Shown here: positions 35,722 through 44,122 of the stretch, in pieces
Layout: each line of letters starts with the position of its first letter
How positions within the stretch are numbered: position 1 is the stretch's first letter
From: Chitinophaga sancti
Lineage (GTDB): Bacteria > Bacteroidota > Bacteroidia > Chitinophagales > Chitinophagaceae
Assembly (NCBI RefSeq): GCF_034087045.1
Contig: NZ_CP139247.1
Span: 2,506,001-2,570,000, forward strand
Length of the DNA stretch: 64,000 bases
Direction: 5' to 3'
The notes under the pieces: model-generated
The model's input: only the letters and a program-made list of their open reading frames with translations
What the model was told of the DNA's origin: nothing
Databases searched by the model: none
Made by a program: the position numbers and the translations under genes

Positions 35722-35729
35722 CAAAGATA
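35722..35729 (-). promoter_or_regulatory. Putative -7 box for the mutase gene
   Basis: TATCTTTG on the - strand is an exact TAnnTTTG match and lies 25 bases before the GTG start. The rest of the 366-base divergent gap (35697-36062) is A/T-rich with a TATATAATATATATAA stretch near 35850-35865 and no visible gene. Confidence 0.6.
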
Positions 35730-35990
35730 AAGTTCCAATTCTCAAATGACAAATTCCATATTTCCAACCCTTTGCGTATATACAAGCAATTTTTGTAAAG
35801 TGTACAAAAATTATATCCCCCGCTGGCTGAATTCTCTCTATCCGCTACTATATATAATATATATAAGGTAAAATTTCATCAATTTTTGCCTTTTTAGCAT
35901 ACTCAGCAGGGTTTAATACCTATATAATTGGTTTACTACCTTTTAATGGGATTTTAAACTTATCCTTCGATCTTCACATTCGGAATTTGG

Positions 35991-35998
35991 TATATTTG
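35991..35998 (+). promoter_or_regulatory. Putative -7 box for the LtaS-like gene
   Basis: TATATTTG matches TAnnTTTG exactly. Transcription would start near 36005, leaving about 58 bases to the ATG at 36063. Confidence 0.6.
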
Positions 35999-36062
35999 CC
36001 CCCTGTTTAAATTATTGTTAATAATTTATGCATTCTCAAGTACTAAAATAGCACCACATTAC

Positions 36063-38093
36063 ATGAAATCATTTTGGAAGAATATACCTAAGTATATTCG
36101 GTATGTGATTGTTCAGGCCATATTCCTCTACCTTTTCACATTGCTGTTTCGGTTGATATTTTATTTTTTCTTCTTTAAATCAACCGTTCACGATAATGGA
36201 GCCATTGCTAAAGCCTGGAATTTTGGTTTGCGCTTCGACATTCGCCTGACACTCTATGTCATGGTGCCGTTGTTGATCATTGCCCTTATCTCCCGGAATT
36301 CCTTTTTTACAAAGACCTGGATAAGGAGATTCACGTTTATCTATCTTTTTATTATCTATTTCGTCCTGGTATGGATGTACATCTTTGACCTGGGGCATTA
36401 TGCCTATCTCGGTCTGAGAATAGAACCATCGGTAACGCGCTTCCTGTCTGACGGGGAGAGGGGGGATAATGCGACCATGCTGTGGGAAACTTATCCTATT
36501 GTAAGGGTCGTGATCGCCGTTTGCCTCTTTATGTGGCTCATGGGCCGTCAGTACAAGGGGCTGTACCGCCGATTCAGCAAAGAAGCGCCGGTTTACCTGA
36601 AGGCAGGCCGTTATACCAGCTGGACAGTGAGTATCATTCTGTTATTTGCCGCCGGCATTTATGGCAATGTGGCTTACTTCCCATTGCGCTGGAGCCAGGC
36701 TATGTTTAGCAGGGATAATGGTATTACCAGCTTAGGATTGAACCCGGTTTTATACTATTTATCGAACCTGAGTGTACAGGCCGACACTTTTGACGAGAAA
36801 AAAACGAAGGAATTATACCCGACTATTGTAGATTACCTGGGTATTGACCACCCGGATGTGGATAACCTGAACTTTGAGCGGGAAATTCCCGGATCGGACG
36901 AGAAGAAGAAAATGAATGTGGTACTGGTTATGCTGGAATCAACAGGGGCTTGTATCACCAGTATGTGTGGCAACCCGATGCAGGCTACACCAAATATGAA
37001 GGCCCTGGCAGACAGTGGTATCCTCTTCAATCATTTCTATGTACCAGCTATCAGCACCGCCCGTACTGTGTATGGGGTGACAACTGGTGTACCGGATGTG
37101 ACAGTCACCCAAACTGCCAGCCGCCATCCCCGGATGGTAGACCAGCGGGTGATTATGGACCAGTTCAAGGGGTATGAAAAATACTATCTGCTGGGAGGAA
37201 ATACCAACTGGGCAAATATACGAGCTGTGTTTACCAACAATGTGGCAGGAGTAAAAGTATATGAAGAAGGGATGTACAGTGCACCCAAGGCTGATGTGTG
37301 GGGAATTGCTGACTATGACCTGGTAAATGAGGCCGATAAGTTGTTCAAAGATGCCAATAACAGAAAGCAGCCGTTCATCGCATTTCTGCAACTGGCTGAT
37401 AATCACCCTCCATACACCACTACTTCTGGTGGTGGCGGATTTAAAAAGGTAACAGAGAAGGATATCGACATGGCAAAGTTCAAAGAAGCTGGTTTTGTAT
37501 CCATCGATCAGTTCAATGCCCTCCGTTATGAAGATTACAACGTAGGCCACCTGATAGATCAGGCGCGCAAAAACGGTTACCTGGACAATACCATCTTTAT
37601 CATGTTCGGCGACCATAACTGTAGCCTCAATCCTTACCACTTCATGCCGGTACCGGAATATGAACTGGGTAGCGGTGGGGTACATGCCACCTGCTTTATA
37701 TATGCACCGGGTACGATAAAACCTGCGAAGATCAATTACCCGGTAAGCCTTGTAGATGTATATCCAACTATGGCGAAGCTGGTAGGTATGCCAGTGAAGA
37801 ACTACACGATGGGTAGGGATATGCTGGATTCTACCATTAAAACCAGGTATACGCTCAGTGTATATGCCAAGAACCTGATGACGCATATGGCAGTGATCGG
37901 GAATCAATACCAGTACGAGATAAATATGAAGACCGGGGAACCGGCGCTATATGACCTGAAATCCAAAGATCCCATGAAGAATGTGGTAAAGGAGCTGCCG
38001 GATACGGCAAAGGGACTGGACAGGCTGGTGAAGGCGATGTATGAGAGTACGAGGTATCTGATGTTTAATAATAAGAAACCAAACGCTAAATAG
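36063..38093 (+). CDS. LtaS/OpgB-like sulfatase-fold phosphoglycerol/phosphoethanolamine transferase
   Basis: From the ATG at 36063 (MKSFWKNIPKYIRYV) it has 676 residues; the upstream TTG at 36015 is weaker. Five membrane helices occupy about residues 10-220. The extracytoplasmic alkaline-phosphatase-fold domain has NVVLVMLESTGA with the metal-binding Glu, AISTARTVYG with the catalytic Thr, NHPPYT and FGDHNCS with the metal ligands. The family transfers phosphate-linked head groups to glycans or lipids. Gram-negative Bacteroidota lack lipoteichoic acid, so the acceptor is unknown. Confidence 0.88.
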   Translation: MKSFWKNIPKYIRYVIVQAIFLYLFTLLFRLIFYFFFFKSTVHDNGAIAKAWNFGLRFDIRLTLYVMVPLLIIALISRNSFFTKTWIRRFTFIYLFIIYFVLVWMYIFDLGHYAYLGLRIEPSVTRFLSDGERGDNATMLWETYPIVRVVIAVCLFMWLMGRQYKGLYRRFSKEAPVYLKAGRYTSWTVSIILLFAAGIYGNVAYFPLRWSQAMFSRDNGITSLGLNPVLYYLSNLSVQADTFDEKKTKELYPTIVDYLGIDHPDVDNLNFEREIPGSDEKKKMNVVLVMLESTGACITSMCGNPMQATPNMKALADSGILFNHFYVPAISTARTVYGVTTGVPDVTVTQTASRHPRMVDQRVIMDQFKGYEKYYLLGGNTNWANIRAVFTNNVAGVKVYEEGMYSAPKADVWGIADYDLVNEADKLFKDANNRKQPFIAFLQLADNHPPYTTTSGGGGFKKVTEKDIDMAKFKEAGFVSIDQFNALRYEDYNVGHLIDQARKNGYLDNTIFIMFGDHNCSLNPYHFMPVPEYELGSGGVHATCFIYAPGTIKPAKINYPVSLVDVYPTMAKLVGMPVKNYTMGRDMLDSTIKTRYTLSVYAKNLMTHMAVIGNQYQYEINMKTGEPALYDLKSKDPMKNVVKELPDTAKGLDRLVKAMYESTRYLMFNNKKPNAK

Positions 38094-38135
38094 CACCAGA
38101 TGGGGATGATAAGGTCCTCCCCCCTCTGTATTTAA

Positions 38136-38169
38136 CCGGTTGGAGTTTGCTTTCACAAACTCCAACCGG
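38136..38169 (+). terminator. 14-bp perfect hairpin
   Basis: Arms 38136-38149 and 38156-38169 pair perfectly with a 6-base loop, 42 bases after the LtaS-like stop. The following sequence ATATTTAGTATCTT is only moderately T-rich. Confidence 0.75.
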
Positions 38170-38195
38170 ATATTTAGTATCTTGCACTCCCAATT

Positions 38196-38969
38196 ATGAT
38201 ACTAGAAGCATATAACGATACGGACGTGGAAGTACAAAAACAGTGGTTCAAAGATTGGTTCAATTCTCCCTATTATCACCTGCTGTATAACAACAGGGAT
38301 AATAAAGAAGCTGCCTCATTTATCGACAAGTTGCTGGAATATCTGCAACCAACCGCCAGCGCAACCATGCTGGATGTAGCCTGTGGCCGTGGTCGTCACT
38401 CCCGCTACCTTGCGGACAAGGGCTTCTTCGTTACAGGCATTGACTTGTCCATCAACAGTATCAATATTGCAAAAAAACTGGAAAATGATCACCTGACCTT
38501 TTTCCAGCACGATATGCGTCTCCCATTCAGGGTCAACTACTTCGACCTGGTTTTCAACTTCTTCACCAGCTTTGGCTACTTCGAGTCCCAAAGGGAAAAC
38601 GACAATGCGCTCCGCACCATTAAAAACTCCCTCAAACCGGGAGGAAAACTCGTACTGGACTATCTGAACAGCACTTATGTAGCTGAGCACCTGGTAGGCA
38701 GCGAGATAAAAGAAGTGGACGATGTTGTTTTCGACATTCAGCGTGAGTTGGTAGACGGTCACTTCCACAAGCAGATCAATATCCTTGATCGTGCCCGCCT
38801 GCAGCGTGCTTCCTTCACCGAAAGCGTATGCGCCTATACTTTAGCCGACTTTGAAGAGATGTTCGCCCGTCAGGGTTTACAGATAACTGAGGTCTTTGGT
38901 GACTATCATTTCAATGCTTATAATGAGCAATTGTCACCCAGACTGATCATTATTGCCACAAAACCTTAG
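38196..38969 (+). CDS. Class I SAM-dependent methyltransferase
   Basis: The 257-residue Rossmann methyltransferase has motif I TMLDVACGRGRHSRYLA, the motif II acid in FVTGIDLS, FDLVFNFFTSFGYF and LKPGGKLVLDYLN. It matches small-molecule or quinone-type methyltransferases; the substrate is not readable. It starts a tight gene group: the PAP2 gene follows after two bases and the ZIP gene overlaps that one. Confidence 0.85.
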   Translation: MILEAYNDTDVEVQKQWFKDWFNSPYYHLLYNNRDNKEAASFIDKLLEYLQPTASATMLDVACGRGRHSRYLADKGFFVTGIDLSINSINIAKKLENDHLTFFQHDMRLPFRVNYFDLVFNFFTSFGYFESQRENDNALRTIKNSLKPGGKLVLDYLNSTYVAEHLVGSEIKEVDDVVFDIQRELVDGHFHKQINILDRARLQRASFTESVCAYTLADFEEMFARQGLQITEVFGDYHFNAYNEQLSPRLIIIATKP

Positions 38970-38971
38970 AC

Positions 38972-39550
38972 ATGAAACAAGCATTGCTTCACCTGGACCA
39001 TCAGTTGTTCAACCTGATCAATGGCCAATGGCATACGCCGTGGATGGATGCCTTCATTCCCATGCTAAGGGAACCCTTTATGTGGGCGCCATTATACCTT
39101 TTCCTCGGTTTGTTTGTCACTATCAACTTTGGTTGGAGAGGTTTCTGGTGGATTGCCTTTTTCCTGCTCACTTTTGGTCTTGCAGACCAGGGTAGTCTGC
39201 ACATTAAGGACTTTTTCGACAGGGTAAGACCCTGCCGTAACCCGGATCTGGCGGGTACCGTGCGCATTCTGGTGAGTTATTGCCCGCAGAGTGGTAGCTT
39301 TACTTCCAACCATGCAGCCAATCACTTTGCTCTGGGGACCTTTTGTTTTTTAACTTTTCGCCATATCAACAAATGGCTGGCTTCCCTGTTTTTCCTGTGG
39401 GCACTTGCTATTTGCTATGCTCAGGTATACGTAGGGGTGCATTATCCATTTGATGTAGCTGGCGGTGCCATATTAGGGATATTTTTAGGAGTAATGAGCG
39501 GCAGCTTTTTCCAACGCCGTATCCGACTGGAACCTGAACTAACGACATGA
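38972..39550 (+). CDS. PAP2-family membrane phosphatase
   Basis: The 192-residue integral membrane protein has the three-part PAP2 signature: KDFFDRVRPCR, then SFTSNHAANHFA, then VYVGVHYPFDVAGG with catalytic histidines. About five membrane helices are visible. Relatives dephosphorylate undecaprenyl pyrophosphate, phosphatidate or lipid A. The stop overlaps the ZIP gene by four bases. Confidence 0.88.
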   Translation: MKQALLHLDHQLFNLINGQWHTPWMDAFIPMLREPFMWAPLYLFLGLFVTINFGWRGFWWIAFFLLTFGLADQGSLHIKDFFDRVRPCRNPDLAGTVRILVSYCPQSGSFTSNHAANHFALGTFCFLTFRHINKWLASLFFLWALAICYAQVYVGVHYPFDVAGGAILGIFLGVMSGSFFQRRIRLEPELTT

Positions 39551-40278
39551 ACTGGCTTTTATTAATCATCATATTTGCTGCTACCATAGGTGGTGGTATT
39601 ATTCCAATGGTGGTCAGGAAGGCAAATCCCAACCTGCCCATTTACCTGCTGGCATTGTCTGGCGCCTGCCTCTTCGGCATCACTATCCTGCACCTGGTGC
39701 CGGAAGTGTATCACGAACTGGGTCACAAGGCTGGTATTTACATAGTAGCCGGCTTTTTTCTCCAGGTAGCGTTACAGCAATTATCACATGGTACAGAGCA
39801 TGGGCATACCCACCTGCCACAGGGGGACCATGATCATGTGTCTATTACCCCTTTATTGCTGGGACTTTCCGTACATGCATTTATGGAAGGAATTCCACTG
39901 GGTTTCCGGTTCGCAGACCCGGCAGCACTGTCTTCGCTGGTGATAGGAGTAGCTGCCCACAAGTTGCCGGAGGCGATGACTTTGATCACTGTTATGATGC
40001 ATAGTCATCAGCATGGAGCGAAACTATGGCGTATTCTTCTTATCTTTTCAGCCGTCACTCCGGCCGCCGCAATACTGGCAGCCGTTCTGGGCAGTCACTC
40101 CGTGTATATTACAAACATTATCGTTTACCTCGTAGCGTTGGTAATCGGAGCGTTTTTACATATATCCACTACCATTTTCTATGAAAGTGGTACACGTCAT
40201 CATGAATTGAGCAAGCGGAAGGTGTTGGCCATAATGGCAGGACTCCTTTTAGCATTTCTTACTTTAATATTTGAATAA
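39547..40278 (+). CDS. ZIP-family metal transporter
   Basis: The 243-residue protein has eight predicted membrane segments. A His-rich cytoplasmic loop (HGTEHGHTHLPQGDHDHV, about residues 80-97) precedes the metal-transport helices LSVHAFMEGIPLGF and VAAHKLPEAMTLI, whose His and Glu residues bind Zn or related divalent metals. It is coupled to the PAP2 gene by an ATGA overlap. Confidence 0.9.
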   Translation: MNWLLLIIIFAATIGGGIIPMVVRKANPNLPIYLLALSGACLFGITILHLVPEVYHELGHKAGIYIVAGFFLQVALQQLSHGTEHGHTHLPQGDHDHVSITPLLLGLSVHAFMEGIPLGFRFADPAALSSLVIGVAAHKLPEAMTLITVMMHSHQHGAKLWRILLIFSAVTPAAAILAAVLGSHSVYITNIIVYLVALVIGAFLHISTTIFYESGTRHHELSKRKVLAIMAGLLLAFLTLIFE

Positions 40279-40301
40279 TTCTTTATTTTTAGGCTTTTAA
40301 T

Positions 40302-41591
40302 ATGGAAGTCGTCGTCATTATCTTCATCCTTATTTTACTGAACGGTCTCTTCTCCATGGCAGAAATAGCTATGGAATATTCGAGGAAGGCCAGGCTGGAA
40401 TACCTTGCCAATAAAGGGGATGAAAAAGCAAAAGCAGCATTAAAGCTTGCAAACAATCAGGACAGGTTTTTGTCCACAGTACAGGTCGGCATTACCCTAA
40501 CAAGTATTGCCATTGGACTTCTATCTGGTATTTTCCTCAGAGCGACACTCGTCGACATTATCTCAAGATCACCGCTGCTTAGCCCATACAGCAATGGCAT
40601 TGCCATCACGATAATCGTGGTTGTAGTGACCTATGTGACCCTGGTGCTGGGAGAACTGCTGCCCAAAAGGGTGGGAATGGCACGTCCGGAAGGTATTGCG
40701 AAGAGCGTAGCCAGACCTATGATCCTGTTATCCAGAATCACATATCCTTTTATCTGGTTTCTGGGAATCTCTACCAATCTGCTGGTAAAGATCTTCAATG
40801 TGAAGCCATCAGACAATAACCTCACGGAAGATGAAATCAAGGCCCTGATCACTGAATCAGACGCGATTGAAGAAACCGAGCAGGAGATCATCGAGCGTGT
40901 TTTTCACCTCGGAGACCGGAATATTACCTCTCTCATGACCCACCGTACAGATATTGAATGGCTGGACATCCATGATAATAAAGAGGTAGTGAGGAAGAAA
41001 ATATTTGACAGTCCACACTCAGTATACCCTGTATGTGAAGGACAGGTAGACCACATTGTAGGTATCATTAAGATTAAGGATCTCTATATGGCTGCCGCTT
41101 CTAATAATTATTCCCTGAGTACCATTCTGAGAAAGCCCCTGTTTGTTCCGGAGAACAACTCTGCTTATCAGGTATTGGAAAAATTTAAGGAAACCCAAAG
41201 CCGTGCAGCCTTTATCGTAGATGAATATGGTACCTTCCTGGGTATGATCACCCTGAACGATATCCTTGAAGCGATCGTGGGCGACATGCCTGAAACAGGT
41301 CAGAACGATGACTGGGAGATTGTGGAACGTGAGGATGGTAGTTTCCTGGTAGATGCCCAGATCCCGTTTTATGACTTCCTCAGCAAGTTTGACAAAGAGG
41401 GCTGGATGACGGAGTTTGAGCAGGAATTTGATACTATGGCCGGATTTATCCTGCACCACCAGGAACACATCCCTAAAGTAGGGGAGAAGTTCGAGTGGAG
41501 AGGATTTACCTTTGAGATAGTTGACATGGATGCCCACAGAATTGATAAAGTACTTGTAGTAGCTCCGTCACCGGAAGTGGAGGAAGGATAA
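40302..41591 (+). CDS. CNNM/CorC-type membrane protein (DUF21-CBS-CorC_HlyC)
   Basis: The 429-residue protein has an N-terminal DUF21 membrane domain (about 1-180, VVIIFILILLNGLFSMAEIA in two stretches), a CBS pair (about 200-330, LMTHRTDIEWL and AAFIVDEYGTFLGMITLNDI in parts) and a C-terminal CorC_HlyC transporter-associated domain. Relatives move Mg2+ or Co2+ or modulate such transport; the old name hemolysin is misleading. It follows the ZIP gene by 23 bases. Confidence 0.9.
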   Translation: MEVVVIIFILILLNGLFSMAEIAMEYSRKARLEYLANKGDEKAKAALKLANNQDRFLSTVQVGITLTSIAIGLLSGIFLRATLVDIISRSPLLSPYSNGIAITIIVVVVTYVTLVLGELLPKRVGMARPEGIAKSVARPMILLSRITYPFIWFLGISTNLLVKIFNVKPSDNNLTEDEIKALITESDAIEETEQEIIERVFHLGDRNITSLMTHRTDIEWLDIHDNKEVVRKKIFDSPHSVYPVCEGQVDHIVGIIKIKDLYMAAASNNYSLSTILRKPLFVPENNSAYQVLEKFKETQSRAAFIVDEYGTFLGMITLNDILEAIVGDMPETGQNDDWEIVEREDGSFLVDAQIPFYDFLSKFDKEGWMTEFEQEFDTMAGFILHHQEHIPKVGEKFEWRGFTFEIVDMDAHRIDKVLVVAPSPEVEEG

Positions 41592-41646
41592 CCTTGAATG
41601 CAAAAAAATGAGTTAACTCCCAGGGGGGATAATTGGGTGAATTTAT

Positions 41647-41654
41647 TAATTTTG
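41647..41654 (+). promoter_or_regulatory. Putative -7 box of the pigment cluster
   Basis: TAATTTTG matches TAnnTTTG and lies 44 bases before the ammonia-lyase ATG. No -33 element at the right distance is clear. No terminator was recognised between the CBS gene and this point. Confidence 0.55.
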
Positions 41655-41698
41655 CGCTCTCTTTTACATAAGTAAATAATTTAATTTAATACAATACA

Positions 41699-43237
41699 AT
41701 GGTCGTATTAGGAAGTAAAGAGCTTTCTTTGGAAGAAGTGCACCGGATCTTGTTCAATGGGGAGGAATTATCCCTTGATACAGCGGCTTTACAACAGGTA
41801 GAGGAGAATTTTACATTCTTAAAGCAGTTTTCCGCCAAAAAACTGATCTATGGTATCAATACCGGTTTTGGCCCTATGGCACAATACCGCATCAGCGAAA
41901 ACGATACACATCAGCTGCAATATAATCTAATACGCAGCCATAGTTCAGGAGCTGGTAACTACCTGAATCCTGTACTGACCAAAAGTTTGATGATAGCCCG
42001 TCTCAGCAGTTTTATGCAGGCACATTCCGGAGTACATCCTGAACTGGTGATATTACTGAGAGACCTGATCAATAAAAACGTTTCCCCCTGTGTTTATGAG
42101 CATGGTGGAGTAGGTGCCAGCGGCGACCTGGTTCAGTTGGCTCACCTGGGCCTGGTACTGATCGGTGAAGGAGAAGTGGTATATGAAGGCCAGCTGCGCC
42201 CGACAGCCGAAGTATTTGCGGAACTCGGCATCAAGCCAATAAGTGTGCATGTACGTGAAGGGCTGGCAGTGATTAACGGTACCTCTACCATGACTGGTAT
42301 AGGTCTGGTGAACATCATCCAGGCAAAGAAACTGCTGGGATGGAGTTTGATCCTGTCCGCTATGATCAACGAGGTTGTGGAAGCATTTGACGACCACCTT
42401 TCTGCCGAACTGAATGCCGTAAAGAAACATGCCGGTCAGAACAAAGTGGCTGCCGCTATGCGCGACATTCTGAAAGATAGTAAGATGGTAAGGCACCGTC
42501 CTGACCACTTCTACAAAGAACTGGAAGAAGAAATCTTTAAAGATAAAGTACAGGAGTACTACTCCCTGCGCTGTGTACCACAGGTGCTGGGTCCGGTTTA
42601 CGATACGCTGGCACATGCTGAGCAGATCCTGGTACAGGAACTAAACTCCGTGAGCGACAACCCGGTAGTGGATCATCATCAGCAGAATGTATTCCATGGT
42701 GGTAACTTCCACGGTGATTACATCTCCCTGGAAATGGATAAGGTGAAGATTGCGATCACCAAACTGTCCATGCTCTCTGAAAGGCAGCTGAATTACCTCA
42801 TGAACGACAAGCTGAATCACAAGTTCCCCCCGTTCATGAACCTGGGAAAACTGGGTCTCAACTTCGGTATGCAGGGTATTCAGTTCACTGCTACTTCTAC
42901 TGTAGCGGAGAACCAGACGCTGTCATTCCCGATGTATGTGCATAGTATTCCTAACAATAATGATAACCAGGATATTGTGAGCATGGGTACCAACTCAGCG
43001 CTCCTGACCCAGAAGGTAATAGAAAATACCTTCGAAGTGCTGGCTATCCAGGTGATGACGATGCTCCAGGCAGTGGATTACCTGAATTGTCAGGATAAAC
43101 TGTCATCCTTCTCACACCTGATCTACCAGGAGGTAAGGGCAATTTTCCCTAAATTTATCCAGGACAGCCCTAAATACAAGGATGCTAAAAGGATTAAGGA
43201 ATACCTGCAGCAGCACGAACCAAAAGTGAATATCTAA
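41699..43237 (+). CDS. Aromatic amino acid ammonia-lyase, tyrosine ammonia-lyase-like
   Basis: The 512-residue MIO enzyme has the Ala-Ser-Gly that forms the MIO cofactor at residues 140-142 (GGVGASGDLVQL), the catalytic Tyr51 in IYGINTGFG, and the Asn/Tyr/Gln active-site segments in SIPNNNDNQDIVSMG. The selectivity pair is Ser80-His81 (NLIRSHSSG), the histidase-like pair. The Flavobacterium johnsoniae tyrosine ammonia-lyase, from memory, carries the same pair and much of the same sequence. In flexirubin clusters such an enzyme makes 4-coumarate, the aryl starter. Being the first gene of this cluster favours that role over histidine degradation; no other hut gene is near. Confidence 0.88.
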   Translation: MVVLGSKELSLEEVHRILFNGEELSLDTAALQQVEENFTFLKQFSAKKLIYGINTGFGPMAQYRISENDTHQLQYNLIRSHSSGAGNYLNPVLTKSLMIARLSSFMQAHSGVHPELVILLRDLINKNVSPCVYEHGGVGASGDLVQLAHLGLVLIGEGEVVYEGQLRPTAEVFAELGIKPISVHVREGLAVINGTSTMTGIGLVNIIQAKKLLGWSLILSAMINEVVEAFDDHLSAELNAVKKHAGQNKVAAAMRDILKDSKMVRHRPDHFYKELEEEIFKDKVQEYYSLRCVPQVLGPVYDTLAHAEQILVQELNSVSDNPVVDHHQQNVFHGGNFHGDYISLEMDKVKIAITKLSMLSERQLNYLMNDKLNHKFPPFMNLGKLGLNFGMQGIQFTATSTVAENQTLSFPMYVHSIPNNNDNQDIVSMGTNSALLTQKVIENTFEVLAIQVMTMLQAVDYLNCQDKLSSFSHLIYQEVRAIFPKFIQDSPKYKDAKRIKEYLQQHEPKVNI

Positions 43238-43257
43238 AAGGATTAAAATACTAAAGG

Positions 43258-43986
43258 ATGAAATGTGCTTTAATAACAGGTGGCTCCAGGGGCATAGGCA
43301 GAGCGATATGTGTGAAGATGGCCGAAATGGGTTACTATGTGATTGTCAACTATAAAGGAAACGAGGCTGCTGCCAATGAAACGCTGGAAGCAGTGCGTGC
43401 GAAAGGAAGCAACGGAGAAGCCTTACAGTTTGACGTAGCCAATGAGCAGGAGGTACAGGCAGTACTGGGAGGATGGGTAGAAACCAATAAAGAAAAACAA
43501 ATCGAAATACTGGTAAACAATGCCGGTATCCGTGAAGATAACCTGATGTTCTGGATGAATTCCACCCAATGGCGCAATGTGGTAAACACAAGCCTGGATG
43601 GATTTTTCTATGTAACCAAGCAGGTACTGAACAATATGTTGATGAAACGTTACGGACGTATCATTAATATTGTATCCTTATCAGGAATCAAAGGATTGCC
43701 TGGTCAGACCAATTATTCTGCAGCTAAAGCAGGTGTGATTGGTGCTACCAAGGCTTTGGCGCAGGAAGTAGCCAAACGTGGTGTGACTGTGAATGCAGTA
43801 GCGCCCGGTTTTATCAAAACAGATATGACAGCCGAACTGAATGAAAAGGAACTGGCTGCCCAGGTACCTATGAACAGGTTCGGAACCCCCGAGGAAGTAG
43901 CAGAAGCAGTGGCATTTTTTGCCGGCAAAGCATCTGCTTATATCACAGGTGAAGTACTGTCCATCAATGGTGGTCTGTACACCTGA
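43258..43986 (+). CDS. fabG: 3-oxoacyl-ACP reductase
   Basis: The 242-residue SDR enzyme has the NADP site ALITGGSRGIGRAI, VNNAGIRED, the catalytic Ser in VSLSGIKG, Tyr-x-x-x-Lys in TNYSAAKAG and the C-terminal SINGGLYT. It would reduce the beta-keto group in each polyene elongation cycle. It lies 20 bases after the ammonia-lyase gene. Confidence 0.92.
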   Translation: MKCALITGGSRGIGRAICVKMAEMGYYVIVNYKGNEAAANETLEAVRAKGSNGEALQFDVANEQEVQAVLGGWVETNKEKQIEILVNNAGIREDNLMFWMNSTQWRNVVNTSLDGFFYVTKQVLNNMLMKRYGRIINIVSLSGIKGLPGQTNYSAAKAGVIGATKALAQEVAKRGVTVNAVAPGFIKTDMTAELNEKELAAQVPMNRFGTPEEVAEAVAFFAGKASAYITGEVLSINGGLYT

Positions 43987-44085
43987 TAAAAAGTATAATT
44001 CATTGTAGATCAATGCACCTTACTGTCACACACCCACGCATTATCAACCAGCCTGCTAAACGGGTAGAAACCCCGTATACTTTTT

Positions 44086-44093
44086 TATTTTCG
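44086..44093 (+). promoter_or_regulatory. Possible -7 box before the first ketosynthase
   Basis: TATTTTCG is one mismatch from TAnnTTTG, in the 136-base gap between fabG and the ketosynthase, 29 bases before its ATG. Tentative. Confidence 0.35.
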
Positions 44094-44122
44094 CATAAAG
44101 GCTGCTCTAAAAAATTGTTATC

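Noticed and set aside
36939..37907. 322-residue open frame on the - strand
   Set aside because: It lies entirely inside the LtaS-like gene on the + strand, whose motifs are intact; composition (rich in Tyr, His, Val, Ile) is that of an antisense shadow.
36063..38093. Arylsulfatase needing formylglycine from the FGE-like protein
   Set aside because: The nucleophile position is a Thr (ISTARTVYG) and there is no CxPxR motif; it belongs to the LtaS/OpgB type.
41699..43237. Histidine ammonia-lyase for histidine breakdown
   Set aside because: No hutU/hutI/hutG neighbours; the gene leads a pigment operon and resembles flexirubin-cluster tyrosine ammonia-lyases.
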